Positions 11,466 through 22,089 of a DNA stretch of 64,000 bases are shown here, piece after piece (the stretch's first letter is position 1; each line of letters opens with the position of its first letter). The notes under the pieces are model-generated. The model was not told the DNA's origin. It saw nothing but the letters and a program-made list of their open reading frames with translations, and did not search any database. Source of the stretch: Spirometra erinaceieuropaei (Eukaryota; Platyhelminthes; Cestoda; Diphyllobothriidea; Diphyllobothriidae); the NCBI GenBank assembly GCA_902702965.1, contig CACRXP010000001.1, positions 4,308,060 to 4,372,059 on the forward strand, written 5' to 3'. The translations under genes were made by a program, and so were the position numbers.

Positions 11466-12029
11466 CAGTATTTATTTTCCCTGAGTGGACAGTGGCGCGC
11501 TAAAACTGTCATATGAAATTAGCGGTTGAAAAAACAGCTGACCAAAGAAAGCCGAAGAGGGAACAGCGCCGTTTACAATTTGCTGGAGGACTTCAAAAAC
11601 GTCTGTTTTGGGAGCGTATGTCATCGATAGGAGTGTTTGGAAATTTGTATGTTTTCAGGGTTGCTTTGATTGCATTAAAAAGCCTGAAGGCCCACTTGAC
11701 CACCACAATGCGGAGAGTAATCATCTGGCTGCACAATGATGACGAAAACGGAATCAGAACATCATTCAGTCTGAGGAACAGCATTACTGGTAGGGGCAAG
11801 AAAGCCGATTATGATCAAAGCCTTTTCACGCTCCAGTGTAACCCCAACTGTACGCACAATGCGACCAAAGGGCAGTATTCCTCGTGTTTACAACTGATAA
11901 TGTGATAATTCTATCGACAATAATTAAGGGAGACTGGAGTGGTCATTTGTAACTTGTTTGACGCCATCAACGATCTTGCGCGACTGTAGGTAGGCACCTG
12001 GGTCTTTGCCCGAGTCATTCAGAATCATC
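11466..12029. other. No recognisable gene
   Basis: One open frame of 130 codons (11513-11905, plus) has no recognisable motif and no neighbouring splice or promoter context I could support. It is probably not a gene. Confidence 0.4.
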
Positions 12030-12180
12030 AAACGGGGCGTGAGCTGCAGCTCAGGGGTTAGATCTCATGACTTTAAAATGTTCGAAAACCGGGCGACTTC
12101 GTTTCAAATCTCAGATTGGGTATGGCTGACTGATGAAGGCTCCTATTCCGGCTGATAATGCCTCTCGATTGTGTGCCGAC
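12030..12180 (+). mobile_element. tRNA-derived SINE, copy C (decayed)
   Basis: A-box-like AGCTCAGGGGTTAGATC, a damaged B box (TTTCAAATCTC), then GATTGGGTATGGCTGACTGATG as in copies A and D. The tail is lost. This is the weakest of the four SINE copies. Confidence 0.5.
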
Positions 12181-12740
12181 CTTCGAGAGCTCCGTGGCAA
12201 GGGTAAGATGACAATTTGAATCCTGTGCCGAATGCTAGTCAGTGATTGTCACTCGTGTACCACTCAATTATCAATATTTCATAGGTTTTGCGACAGTTCC
12301 GCAGGAGTCAGTTTGCTCAAAAGATTTTATTAGGCGACGTCCACATCCAGAAGAGGCTGAGACTGCCACAAGCAGATAAACGGAAACAGCGTAAACAAAG
12401 TAGAGATAGGGTGCAAGAGGTCGATGGTACGGACGATGGTTTTTGGCATATCCTCGGGTTGTGTTCACGGACCAGGTGTAGCCTAGGAAACGTGCATTCT
12501 GTGGGTGCTCGAGTAATGAGTGTGCGGAAGTCCACTCCGCGATCGCTATCACGAGGTAGGGACGCATCCGTAATGTCAAACAATTCGTATCTCGGTATAC
12601 TTTCAGATTCGGCTCCGTTATATCTCGATTGCTCGCATCATAGTTGCCTGACAGGTATGGTTTTGGAGGATCCTTCGTGTTGGTGCAGTGGGTGATGTCC
12701 GGTATCCTTTTCAGGCCAATCATCGACAGCTGTACAGCAG

Positions 12741-12930
12741 TTAATTAAATTAACGGTCGGATCTTATTTCATAGCCGTACCTGCAGGAGACAAGCTCCAG
12801 CCTAAACCCTAACCCTAACCGCTGACCCTAGCCCCAACCCCTAACCCTTAACCCTAGCCTCAACCTAACGGTAGTTCCTAACCCCTGACAGGTATGATTA
12901 TGAAATAGGATCTTATCAAATTAACTGATG
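12741..12930. repeat. Telomere-like tract 3 framed by an inverted repeat
   Basis: CCCTAA-type hexamers (12801-12888), the cleanest of the three tracts, sit between inverted segments of about 45 bp (12741-12788 and 12883-12930). These pair through TATTTCATA and TACCTG-CAG blocks at roughly 80% identity. The inverted repeat suggests that the tract was carried in, or captured, by a fold-back-type element and did not arise by chance mutation. Confidence 0.65.
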
Positions 12931-14549
12931 GTTCAGCTTCCTAATAGTTGTGAACTGTAATTTCCGGCTACGACATTAAAATCACACACGCGAGGAAACA
13001 ACCAATGGTCCATTCAAACGTGTGTATACGCATCTGTGAGCTGACTGCTAACCGCCCAACCTCTAAACAATAAATTTCCTCTCGGACATCATGCCCTGAC
13101 TGCTGTTCTATGAGACATGTTATAGTGCTGTGAGATATGTGACGGTCATCAGCCGGTGATAATGACGCCATAATGGAGGTTAACGTTTTAATTCTCGGGC
13201 TAAATACTAGTCGCCGTTAAGCTACCAAGACATTTGGCGATTTGGATTGTCCCGTGCGATGCGGGACTTGGCTGCCTCGGAAATTATCAACTCAGAAAAT
13301 AATTGCATTGGTCTTTGAAATCGTTTGTCTGATTGGTGTGCCGAGGAGAATTATATAATCACTTCAGTCATCGTTCTTTTCACTCGCTCCATGAATGACC
13401 AGAGAAAAGGCTCTGGCACAGGAATATTGACTGAGGTCTGTACGACGACTCCCTACGTCCCTTTCATTTGCCACCTTTTCTTACATGTGTTGCTTTTTGG
13501 ACTTCAAACGCTTCGGACAGTTTCACAGGACATCTCCGAGTTGTCGAATAAAAATTACAGTGCTAAGAGTCGTCGAATAGTATGCAACCTGTCGCCCCCC
13601 TCCCCATTCTCCAGTTGGTCTAGGACGCGACTAGCGACATGGCTGGATAGAACAGTTGGTCATGCACAAACCGTATGCAACCAGCATCCAGCCATCAGTC
13701 TTTCGTGTTGTTTGGCATCTTCAAGCAACGGACGGCAGCTATCAGCACGAGTGTTGGCGCACAAACAATGGTCTGCATGTGGAACCAACAAAGATTTTTT
13801 CCACTTCTGAAATACTACAGCAGTATAAACTGCAAGGTGGCATAAACTCGAAAGGCTCCCTCTAGGGAAGACAGATAGTCAGCAGTAGAATTCAGTTGGT
13901 CTGTCTGCTCGTCCGCCTCTCCGACGTGCTCTCCAACAAGGGCATCTTCTTTAAGCATCACAGGAGGATTCATCATTTATCGTCTGGCACAATGAAGTGC
14001 AAATTCAAATAGACAAAGGCGCAGATGGAGCCCGACTCCAGACACAAGCGAGTATTTTCCATCAATAAGGTTAGGCCGAGCTCGAAAATAAAAAAAATAA
14101 CCCCTCAGGCAGGTTACTGTGACAGCGACGTCTCATCCGTGACCGTGTGTTAGAAGAGTTCGACGTTGGTGACATTCGTAAGCGATCGACGGGCGAACCT
14201 TGTGACAAGACTGTTTAAGTCTGGCCCCGAGGTCTGTATGGCGTCACTGCCCTGAAAAAGATTATGAACTTCGCGCTGCACACAATGAGCCGGAGCGCGT
14301 GGGTGGATGCGCTCTTTGTTAGAGTGCAGAGGGTTCTCGAAAGAAAATATTGTGCAAGACTTGTGTTTTATGCAGAAGTCAGCATCATTCAGCTCAAAGT
14401 TGTCAGTGCTGAAGACTATGATTTTCCTCTTGTTTAAACATTTCATTTTGCCAAGGGAAGAGTAAGAAAAGGGAAGGAGATTGGAATAAGCGAGTGCACT
14501 TTCCAGACACCGTGACCACAGCAACGATAGCGTTTATGCAAGCATAGGC
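12931..14549. other. No recognisable gene
   Basis: It contains a 161-codon open frame at 13325-13810 (+) and a 124-codon frame at 14150-14524 (minus). Neither has recognisable motifs, and no gene-like context is seen. Confidence 0.4.
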
Positions 14550-15070
14550 GCGCGAGACGAAACGAAGTATGCTGACCCGATAGATGAGTCACGCATTGGA
14601 GAATGTCATTACGCAACCAGGTTATGGGGAGGGGAGTCGGTAACAGTGATTATTTTATGTGAACTGTACACAAGAGCAGTCTCGTGACCTCCGAAGCTTT
14701 CAAGGTCAATGCGAGAGAGCTGAAGGTCCTGCGGATGACGTATGCTTCTGAGCAAGTGAGATCGTAGAAATCTGGCAAATTGCTCAGTCAGACATGACGG
14801 CTGGCGGGGACTCAAATCCGAATTTGCGTCAGTCAGAACCGAAGTCCCACTTTTATTTTATGATACATATGCCCGACTGTCTGAGTGGGTAGCGAGAACG
14901 AGGACGGAGGCGAGTTTCTTCTTGGCAATTTATAATAATTATTACGGGGAAGGTTACGAGTTTACTTCTAGTAGCCGCAGTGAAAGGTGTGCTAGGCAGG
15001 AGCTCAGTATGTCGGTTATATAAGGGGTAGAGATAATGTGTAGTAGCACTGTTTTCGTTCGAACGCCGAT
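14550..15070 (+). repeat. Repeat unit D, isolated copy
   Basis: Shares an ordered set of words with 17940-18480 and 21750-22030 (plus) and with their mirror images in the right arm of palindrome 1: AACGAAGT, GTTATGGGG, GCAGTCTCGTGA, TTTCAAGGTCAAT, CTCAAATCCGAAT, a TACGTCAGTCA-like word, ATTTTATGATA, and GTGGGTAG. It shows that the unit at both ends of the arm is an independent dispersed repeat. No coding potential is visible. Confidence 0.65.
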
Positions 15071-15326
15071 GAAAAGGTACTTAGCATATTCGGTTGCCCA
15101 AATAAAGTCGCGATGCCAGGCATCATGGTTAGAAGCCGTAAACACTACTCTCTACAAGAATTCAGTCAAATAGGTGTCCCTGATGAATTGCGTAGCATTC
15201 ATTTGCTGCGACTGTTACGCCTTCTTTAACAAGACTATCAAAATTTTATGCCCCGATGATTTAAATGTCGTATCCGGTAACCAGTATAACAGCCCCGATG
15301 AGTCTTTGGTGAACTCGCTTGTGGTC

Positions 15327-15948
15327 TGATTCCCGAATACTTTTGAACCGGATCTGCCGTCGCATTTGCGCTTAGGGTTCCCAGTCTACAAGTGTACACG
15401 TTCCGTGTAAGGGAAATCACCTATTCCTCTGTGGCATTAAGGAGGCAACATACAGGACTTATGGCATTTTGTAATTACGGACTATTTATTATACCTCGTA
15501 AGGAGCATCAATAAAGCGGCAGATGTGATGCTTCTTAAATGAATGTTTTTCGGACTTAAAACATCTTGTGGATAAGGCGCTTCTTAAAACCTCAGTAAGC
15601 ACTACCATCTGGTATAAAATTCAAAGAAGACGTGAGCTGATACTAAATGAGTGTACGAAATCATACTTTTGACCGCGTTTTTTACCAATTATATTCTAAT
15701 TTATAAGAGCACCGCAAAAAATTTAAAAAAATCATACTAAGTAGGCAATATTTTTACCAAGAGCGTTTTTTAGCAGGCGGTCGAAAGAAAGCGCCTTGAA
15801 AAACCGGCATCCAGGCGTGACTGAAATATCTTAAGATTTTGTTGGATGATGATCGGCATTGCAACCCCACTTAAGTAATCCTTCCTAATCGAAGCCACAT
15901 CACAGAACTTCGTTTATCATTTCGTGAGATCGATCACCGACTGTATGT
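15327..15948. mobile_element. Family T element, decayed right-hand portion
   Basis: Begins with an ATTCCCGAATACTTTTGAAC block matching the middle of the full-length copy (near 6253). It passes through a diverged interior and ends with a CATCC-GACTGAAATATC block and the terminus ACTGTATGT (15940-15948), as at 6874. The left TIR is missing. Confidence 0.55.
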
Positions 15949-16122
15949 GAGAAGATAATAAGTCGGTGCGTTCATCAGGCTCTTGAAAGTTAACGACCAT
16001 TTTTCCCATAAAATTCACCAACGGATATCTTGCGGCTTGTCAGTGCAAACTTTGCACTTGTCCAACTGAGACAGCCTACTTTCTTTATGATCATTTGTGC
16101 CGATAAATGAGCCATCTATCAG

Positions 16123-16345
16123 TTACTCTTCACGTCCTTGACCGGGAGAAGATTCTCGCGACAACTGTCCATCACGGTAATAATCACGTCGATATTTTCT
16201 GTACGGCGGACGGTGGGGGAAGTTATCCTTATTTTGATTATAATTTTGATTCCTTAAATTTAAAGCCGCATATTCTCTTTCCGTCTTTTGCCAGTTTTCT
16301 GAGTTCCCAGATGACTTATTGGGTTCTATGGCCGCAACTGAAGCA
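16123..16345 (-). other. Candidate orphan terminal exon (Asn/Arg/Tyr-rich)
   Basis: On the minus strand a strong acceptor-like sequence (CTTTGTTTTTTCAG) ends at 16346. It is followed by an open frame of 73 codons to TAA at 16125-16123. The translation is strongly non-random in feel: NSENWQKTEREYAALNL, then NQNYNQNK, HRPPYRKYRRDYYRDG and SRESSPGQGREE. It resembles disordered, basic, tyrosine-rich tails of RNA-binding proteins, but I recognise no family. No upstream exon was found, and A+T-rich composition could create such a bias. Treat it as a hypothesis only. Confidence 0.25.
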
Positions 16346-16805
16346 CTGAAAAAACAAAGTCCATGGCGAAAGGAAGGCTGACTTACGACACATCACCAAC
16401 AGAGATGCCAAGGCGGCCATTAGCGCCGGCACAAGTGTGGACGGCACTCGAACTTTGGGTGGTCAAGAATACTCGACTCTCTCACTTCATCTTCTGCACA
16501 CTAGACGCAGGCTCCATTTGAGGCAGGACAAACAGCTATTACAAATCCTCCAGAAGAAAACGACAGCCACGAATTTGGTAACGTGATACATGAACAACCT
16601 ATGTCTGGAGGTACCGGTGTGCGGTGTTTATGCCGCAGTACATGATGGAAGTGTATGTGCTCGTCAGGGACGGCAGGGTGGCAGACAAGGTCGTTCTTTT
16701 GTCTGCCTCACTCCTGCTCACGAAAGTGCTTGATCTCGCAAATCACTACGGTAAGACTGAAGGTAAATTGGTTTAAACGTAGGGGTTTGCTGAAGCGACC
16801 ACTCG

Positions 16806-17035
16806 CATACAGTGAGTGACTGATCTCATGAAATGTTGGCTGAGATTCAGAAATGCGTTGAGGAATAGGAAGGATTGCTTGAGTGGGCTTGTAATAGTGA
16901 TTATCTTGTGATATAATTTTGTGATATTTCGGACTTAGCAGGACATCAGCTTTTAAATACACTGCTTTTAAATCTTCTGAAGAAACCGTTCACGGTAAAA
17001 AGAATTACTTAAGTAGCATGCATATTTCCCATGAG
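16806..17035. mobile_element. Family T element, decayed left-hand portion
   Basis: Starts with the terminus CATACAGT (16806), followed by CTCATGAAATGTTGGCTGAG and GATTCAGAAATGCGTT as in the left TIR at 5871. It fades after about 90 bp, with a last block (ACTTAAGTAGCATGCAT and so on) that matches the copy near 45460. Confidence 0.5.
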
Positions 17036-19263
17036 CAAGCGTGGTCTCGTCAACCTGTGCCGGTTTCTTGGCACATTCATATAAAAGGAAATGACATTTT
17101 GGACACTCTCTGTGATTTCTATGTATTTGCCATTCAGATCCGAGATACTCACTACACCTCTTACTCAGGTTATACGTGCGGTTTCGTTTCAAATTCTACT
17201 CAATGGTATTCCGACCATTGTTTAGGCGATTTATCAAGCAGCCGTGTTGCAAACTTCATCTTCATACTACTGGCTATTTTTATCATAATCACTCAGGCCA
17301 CAACATCATGTCGTAGCTGGAAATAAACGAATGAACTTAAAAAGCTCCTGAAAGGAAACATCACAAATGACCTGACTTAGCTAATACGCAACTTTCCTTC
17401 ACATCAGCGCTCAATATTAACAGCCCCATCGAGCATTTGCATCCCACACATTGTAATTCCCAAACAATCTATCGGTCTCTTCCAAAACTGAGATGTCTAC
17501 AGCTGAAGTACATCAACGAACGCGATGCACGCTCATCGGTTTAGACAACGATAACTAGCAAAAACGAGGCAGAACCAACTTTACACAGTCTACTTCTCAG
17601 ACCTACATCATAGTAGAATCCGTTTTTCGGTCTCGACACCTCGTTCTAGGTGGAAATACAGTAAGCCAGAATCCAAATCCTCCTTAGATTTTTTGACTTT
17701 CTATTGCTTTCCTCAAGATTAATGATGCCAGAGTTTTGTCTACTCTGGCCGACAGTGTGACGTCGTAGCCCAGTCAAATACTGAAGATGGTTGTAAGGAG
17801 AGGGAGAAGCCCCAGCCGTTCATGGATTGAGCTAATCGACGGTAGAACAAAAGGACGACGTAGCAAATCCTGCAAGGCAAGCAAATGACCAGTAGTTAAC
17901 ACATGACTCAGATTGTTGGCGCAGACATATGCGAAGAAGCCGACGCCCTGTCCGCACGAGGTGGAACGAAGTCTGGTGGCTCAAAGCATAAGTCATATCT
18001 TGCAGAAAGGCACTGTAAGATCAGGTTATGGGGGGGGGAGTGGGGTCGGTTACGGTAATTATCTATTATGACAGCAGTGCGCATGAAAGCAGTCTCGCGA
18101 TCTCTGCGATTTCTAAGGCCAAAACCAGTGGGCGGAAGAACCCACGGCATGCTAACGCTTCTGAGCAAGCGAGAGGAAGGAAACCCGCAAAATTTCGCAA
18201 GCAGATGTCACACGTGACGGAAGCTCAATTCTGAATCTACGTAAGTCGGAATCGAAGTCCTGATCTCATTTTATTACGGCAACAATGTCTGGCTGTCTGC
18301 GTGGGTAGTGAGGAGTGAACGCACGTGGGTTGCGCATTAGACATTCAATCTCGTATTTGCGCGGAAGGCAATACCTTTGTTTCTGGTAGCCCTAGTGAAG
18401 GATCTCGTGGGGAGGAAGTTGGTGTCCCGGAAATAGAAGGAGCAGGTGATGTCTTGATGTGGTTTATAGGTCAACCGCTTAGACACTAGTAGTGCCATTG
18501 CTATAAGTAGGTGCAAGCCCAGGTAGTTGCACCAGCAGCAGCAGCAGTAACATTAGTGACAGCATTCGGGCAGAAGTCATAGTGGAAGATGTCCTACGCA
18601 GTAGCTCAATGTCCGGCAGTATATGGAAGAATAAGTGATATCCTAATCACGATTGCGAGATCAGCTGCATAAACCGTAATGGTTACAAGACAGAAGAAGC
18701 TGCAATAACTGGAACAGTAGTTGTATTGGCCAGAACTCATCATCAGAGACGACTAGAGTGCAAAAACAACTATTGATAGTGGCGGCATTAAATAACTTGA
18801 TTATTAAGTTGAAGTATTCGTGTAGTAGGCGCATTTCGAGAAGCGGCATTAGGCAGAGTAGCATTAGGGGCAACGCTTTGTGAAATGTAATGTGAAGTGT
18901 AGAATTCTTAGTAAATTGAGTCTCGCCTATCAGCCAAAAAGATTTCGGTGTATATATAGTACTATTGATAGAACAAGGTAATAATAAAAAGCGTACAAAC
19001 CTCAACAATGGATGCCCTAGAAAAAGAATTCCTTTGTTACTGTTCGAACAAATCGAATTTCCACCTGAGTGTCATAATACAAAAACCAGTTAATTAAAAG
19101 AACGTCGATCACGCTCAAAAGAGGGTTAAAAAAGTGTGAAGGGGAATGTCAACAAGGGAGAAATGTGGGAGCACTAGGCACGGGGGCGTGGAGAATTCCA
19201 AACGCTGAGCAGCTGGATAGAACAGTAAACCTGTTGGAAATATTGGGATTGACAGAAGCGGAA

Positions 19264-19274
19264 GTAGTAGTAGC

Positions 19275-19314
<40 letters not shown>

Positions 19315-19470
19315 ATAGTAATAGTAGTAGTAGTAGTAGTACTAGAAGAAGAAGTATTAGGAGTACTAGTAGTAATTATAATACTAGTCGACGTTGTAGT
19401 AAAATCAACAGCAGCAACAGCAGCAGCAGCAGTAGCAGTAGTTGAAGTTGTAGTAGAAGTAGTAGTCGTA
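19264..19470. repeat. (AGT)n / (GCA)n microsatellite cluster
   Basis: A long GTA run with a few interruptions, then AAGAAGT and CAGCAG units. It is mirrored, much shortened, in the right arm near 27945-27990. The poly-Val and poly-Thr open frames through it on both strands are artefacts of the triplet repeat. A further (GAA)n run lies at 19557-19594. Confidence 0.9.
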
Positions 19471-19563
19471 GTAGTAATGACGGTCTCCGTAGAATTGGCA
19501 GCTATATTATTGGTTTTATTAAAAGCGTCGATGGCAATTACACCAAACGACAAAGAGAAGAAG

Positions 19564-19596
<33 letters not shown>

Positions 19597-21367
19597 CTTG
19601 ATGAATAACTTGGCGAAGGGGAGAAGCAATAACTGGATAGGTGGTGACAGCTTCGCTTGAATTAAGGCAAACCAAGTCAATGGAAGTTGCAACCCCTGAC
19701 AGAAGTCTGGTAAATTCAGCAATTAAGCAATACACTGAGCCACATTACGAGGAACCCTGTCCTTATTCTTGTCAAGGTTGACAGTTCGCCTCGCCGCACG
19801 GATATAGAGTCAGAACAACGTCGACATCAAAAAACAACTAGAAAGTTTGATATGACAGTAGGCGGGAAAGTCTAAAAAGGCCGGAGAATGAGTGCGAGGA
19901 TAGAGTCTTGATAACGTAGCAACGGGTGAAAAAAGGAAGAATTATCCTCAGGCGCCAAAAACATTGACGAGCGTAAAGTAGTCAGTGTTGCCTTACAAGC
20001 GGTGATGCTCAACATGTGGGTCTCATAGGAAGATCGAAATGAAATGATTTAATTTTTAAGTACAAAAAATCCAGCAATTGATTCAAACCGAATGGGTGGA
20101 GGGGATAGTGGGAGGAAGTTTGTATTTTTAGCATAGACAAATATTCCATAGAGCGGGTACGGGTCCGTAGAATATATCCTATATTTTATTCCACTTCGGA
20201 ATTTATAGGCCTTTATATTTCGAAATTTAGTTCAATTTTGTGATGTAGAACAATAGAATATGCCCATAAACGCTGGCGAAAAAGAGTCATCAAACAGTCT
20301 GAGAGAGCCCTACTGAAAATGGACTTCTCTGAGCACTATTCCACGGAAATTACAAGATTCGTCGTGCTTACTTTTGCTTTATCAGACGTCATGATTGGAA
20401 ACCGGAAGTAAGCAGAAAAACAGCTGTCCTTGCTGAATATCATAGTCTTCCATCGCTCCGGCCGGTATGCTCGCTTTAACAAGGCGGCCAGAATTGTATA
20501 CCTCAGTGGTCCCCGTGCCACATCCAGTAACCAGTTCAACAGTCCCGATGAGTCCCTGGGATACTTCATTATTCATTACTGTTAACCCTCGTGTGCACCC
20601 ATGAAATAATAGACTCGAGTAAGACTTACTTTCCTCCATTTGGATAAAATATTAAACCCTGCTTGAAGTCAGGGAAGAGTCAGTAGATAACATTTCCACG
20701 AGTTCCTCAGAAATGCAAACGAGCTGCTGAATGCTGTGGCACAAACCAGTCACTGTTGTTTCGGGAGAACATCGTAAGTCAAGTTGGCATCCACTTGTTA
20801 GATCTCCTAATTTCCAGGCACTGGTATACGAGAAGGACCATTGTGGATCAGATGGGTTTTGCAGGTCAAACATTCTCCAACCAACTGCTAGAAACGTCCT
20901 TGCAAAGTTTTCCTAAAAATATTTAAGTGTAAGCCCGACGGGGGTAAAGGGTCAATCGTCTTATTTACCTTCCCACACGGTTTCGAGCAATGAGCTGACA
21001 GAGCCCACTGTTTGTCCAACAGGAAGGCCGAGTGCAGAGAGGCCGAGGATGATAGAGAAGGTGCGTTGACGGTATGACTTGACATGTACGTAGTTACGTC
21101 GAAACGACACGAACTATATGGGGATTTGCTGTCAAGGATAGTTATCAGACAGATTATTGAAGAATATGACAGGTCATTAACACTTGAATCAGACTGTAGC
21201 CGGTAGCGGTATTGGCAGGATTACTTTGAAGGTTCACGAAAAAGCAAGTAGAGATACCAGTAGAATCGGCATTGGTGGTTGCGCTACCACGGGGATACTA
21301 GTGGTAATATTCCCATAGAGGCCGTTTGTTTAGTAATGAGAGGACTGGCAATAATGATGGAAGAAGC

Positions 21368-21368
21368 T

Positions 21369-21420
<52 letters not shown>

Positions 21421-21481
21421 GAGTAATAGGAATATTAGCAGTCGGAGTATTATTATTTTATTAGTAGTAGTAGTGTTAGCA

Positions 21482-21531
<50 letters not shown>

Positions 21532-21620
21532 AGTAGTAGTTCCTGTCGCTTTATTAAAGTAGCCGATGGAACTAACAGCAATAAACAAAACGACGAAGAA
21601 GATGAAGACTTTGATGATAG

Positions 21621-21656
<36 letters not shown>

Positions 21657-21658
21657 GG
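21368..21658. repeat. Triplet microsatellites (GTA)n, (GCA)n, (GAT)n
   Basis: Three separate triplet runs (21368-21420, 21478-21530, 21609-21657). The last abuts the assembly gap. The mirrored interval 25865-26100 retains CTA and ATC runs but has lost most of the GCA run, so repeat length differs strongly between arms. Confidence 0.9.
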
Positions 21659-21749
21659 NNNNNNNNNNNNNNNNNNNNNNNNNNNNNNNNNNNNNNNNNN
21701 NNNNNNNNNNNNNNNNNNNNNNNNNNNNNNNNNNNNNNNNNNNNNNNNN
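21659..21749. other. Assembly gap (91 Ns)
   Basis: A run of N directly after a (GAT)n tract. The mirrored segment of the right arm (about 25823-25884) suggests that the missing DNA is a GGA-type triplet run plus about 45 bases of unit D sequence, a somewhat smaller length than the number of Ns. Confidence 0.95.
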
Positions 21750-22089
21750 AACGAAGTCAGCTGGGCCGAAACAGCGATCATTCTCTGCTCTCAGCGCAAA
21801 AAAGCAGTCTCGTGATCTCAACAATTTTCAAGGTCAATCCTAGTGAATTGAAGGACGTGCAGATTACGCAGGCTTCCGGGCAGTCGAGTGCGTAAGAACT
21901 CAGCAAACTGCGGAGCGAAGCGTGACGAGTGACGCGGACTCAAATCCGAATCTACGTCAGTCAAAACCAAAGTTCTGCATTTATATTATGATAAGTATGC
22001 CTGGCTGTCCCAGTGGGTAGTGAGAAGGACAGCGTTGTAGGGTATTTGATCTTGTGTTCAAAGAATTACTACACTGACTAACCACAGCA

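Larger units (their letters stand above)
17418..22034 (+). repeat. Palindrome 1, left arm
   Basis: It corresponds in reverse orientation to 25538-29590 along its whole length, at very roughly 85-95% identity with many indels. Anchors: the outer edge (ACTGAGATGTCTACAGCTGAAG near 17490 against the mirror near 29505), the GACGTCGTAGC and CGTCGGCTTCTTCGCA regions, the AGT microsatellites, the 222-bp stretch 20652-20873, and the inner edge at CGCTGTCC. One unit D copy lies near each end (17940-18480 and 21750-22030) in the same orientation, so the arm may be a non-autonomous element of about 4 kb with direct terminal repeats. No autonomous protein is encoded. Longer frames are microsatellite translations or decayed. 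Confidence 0.85.

Noticed and set aside
12271..12723. 150-codon minus-strand gene overlapping a 135-codon plus-strand frame
   Set aside because: No motif in either, and opposing long frames in the same place are typical of stop-poor base composition.
13325..13810. 161-codon plus-strand gene
   Set aside because: No recognisable motif, no exon context, low-complexity CCCCCCTCC in the middle; likely chance.
19149..19596. Poly-Thr and poly-Val protein-coding genes on both strands
   Set aside because: Both frames are direct translations of triplet microsatellites; the mirrored arm has a different repeat length and no matching frame.
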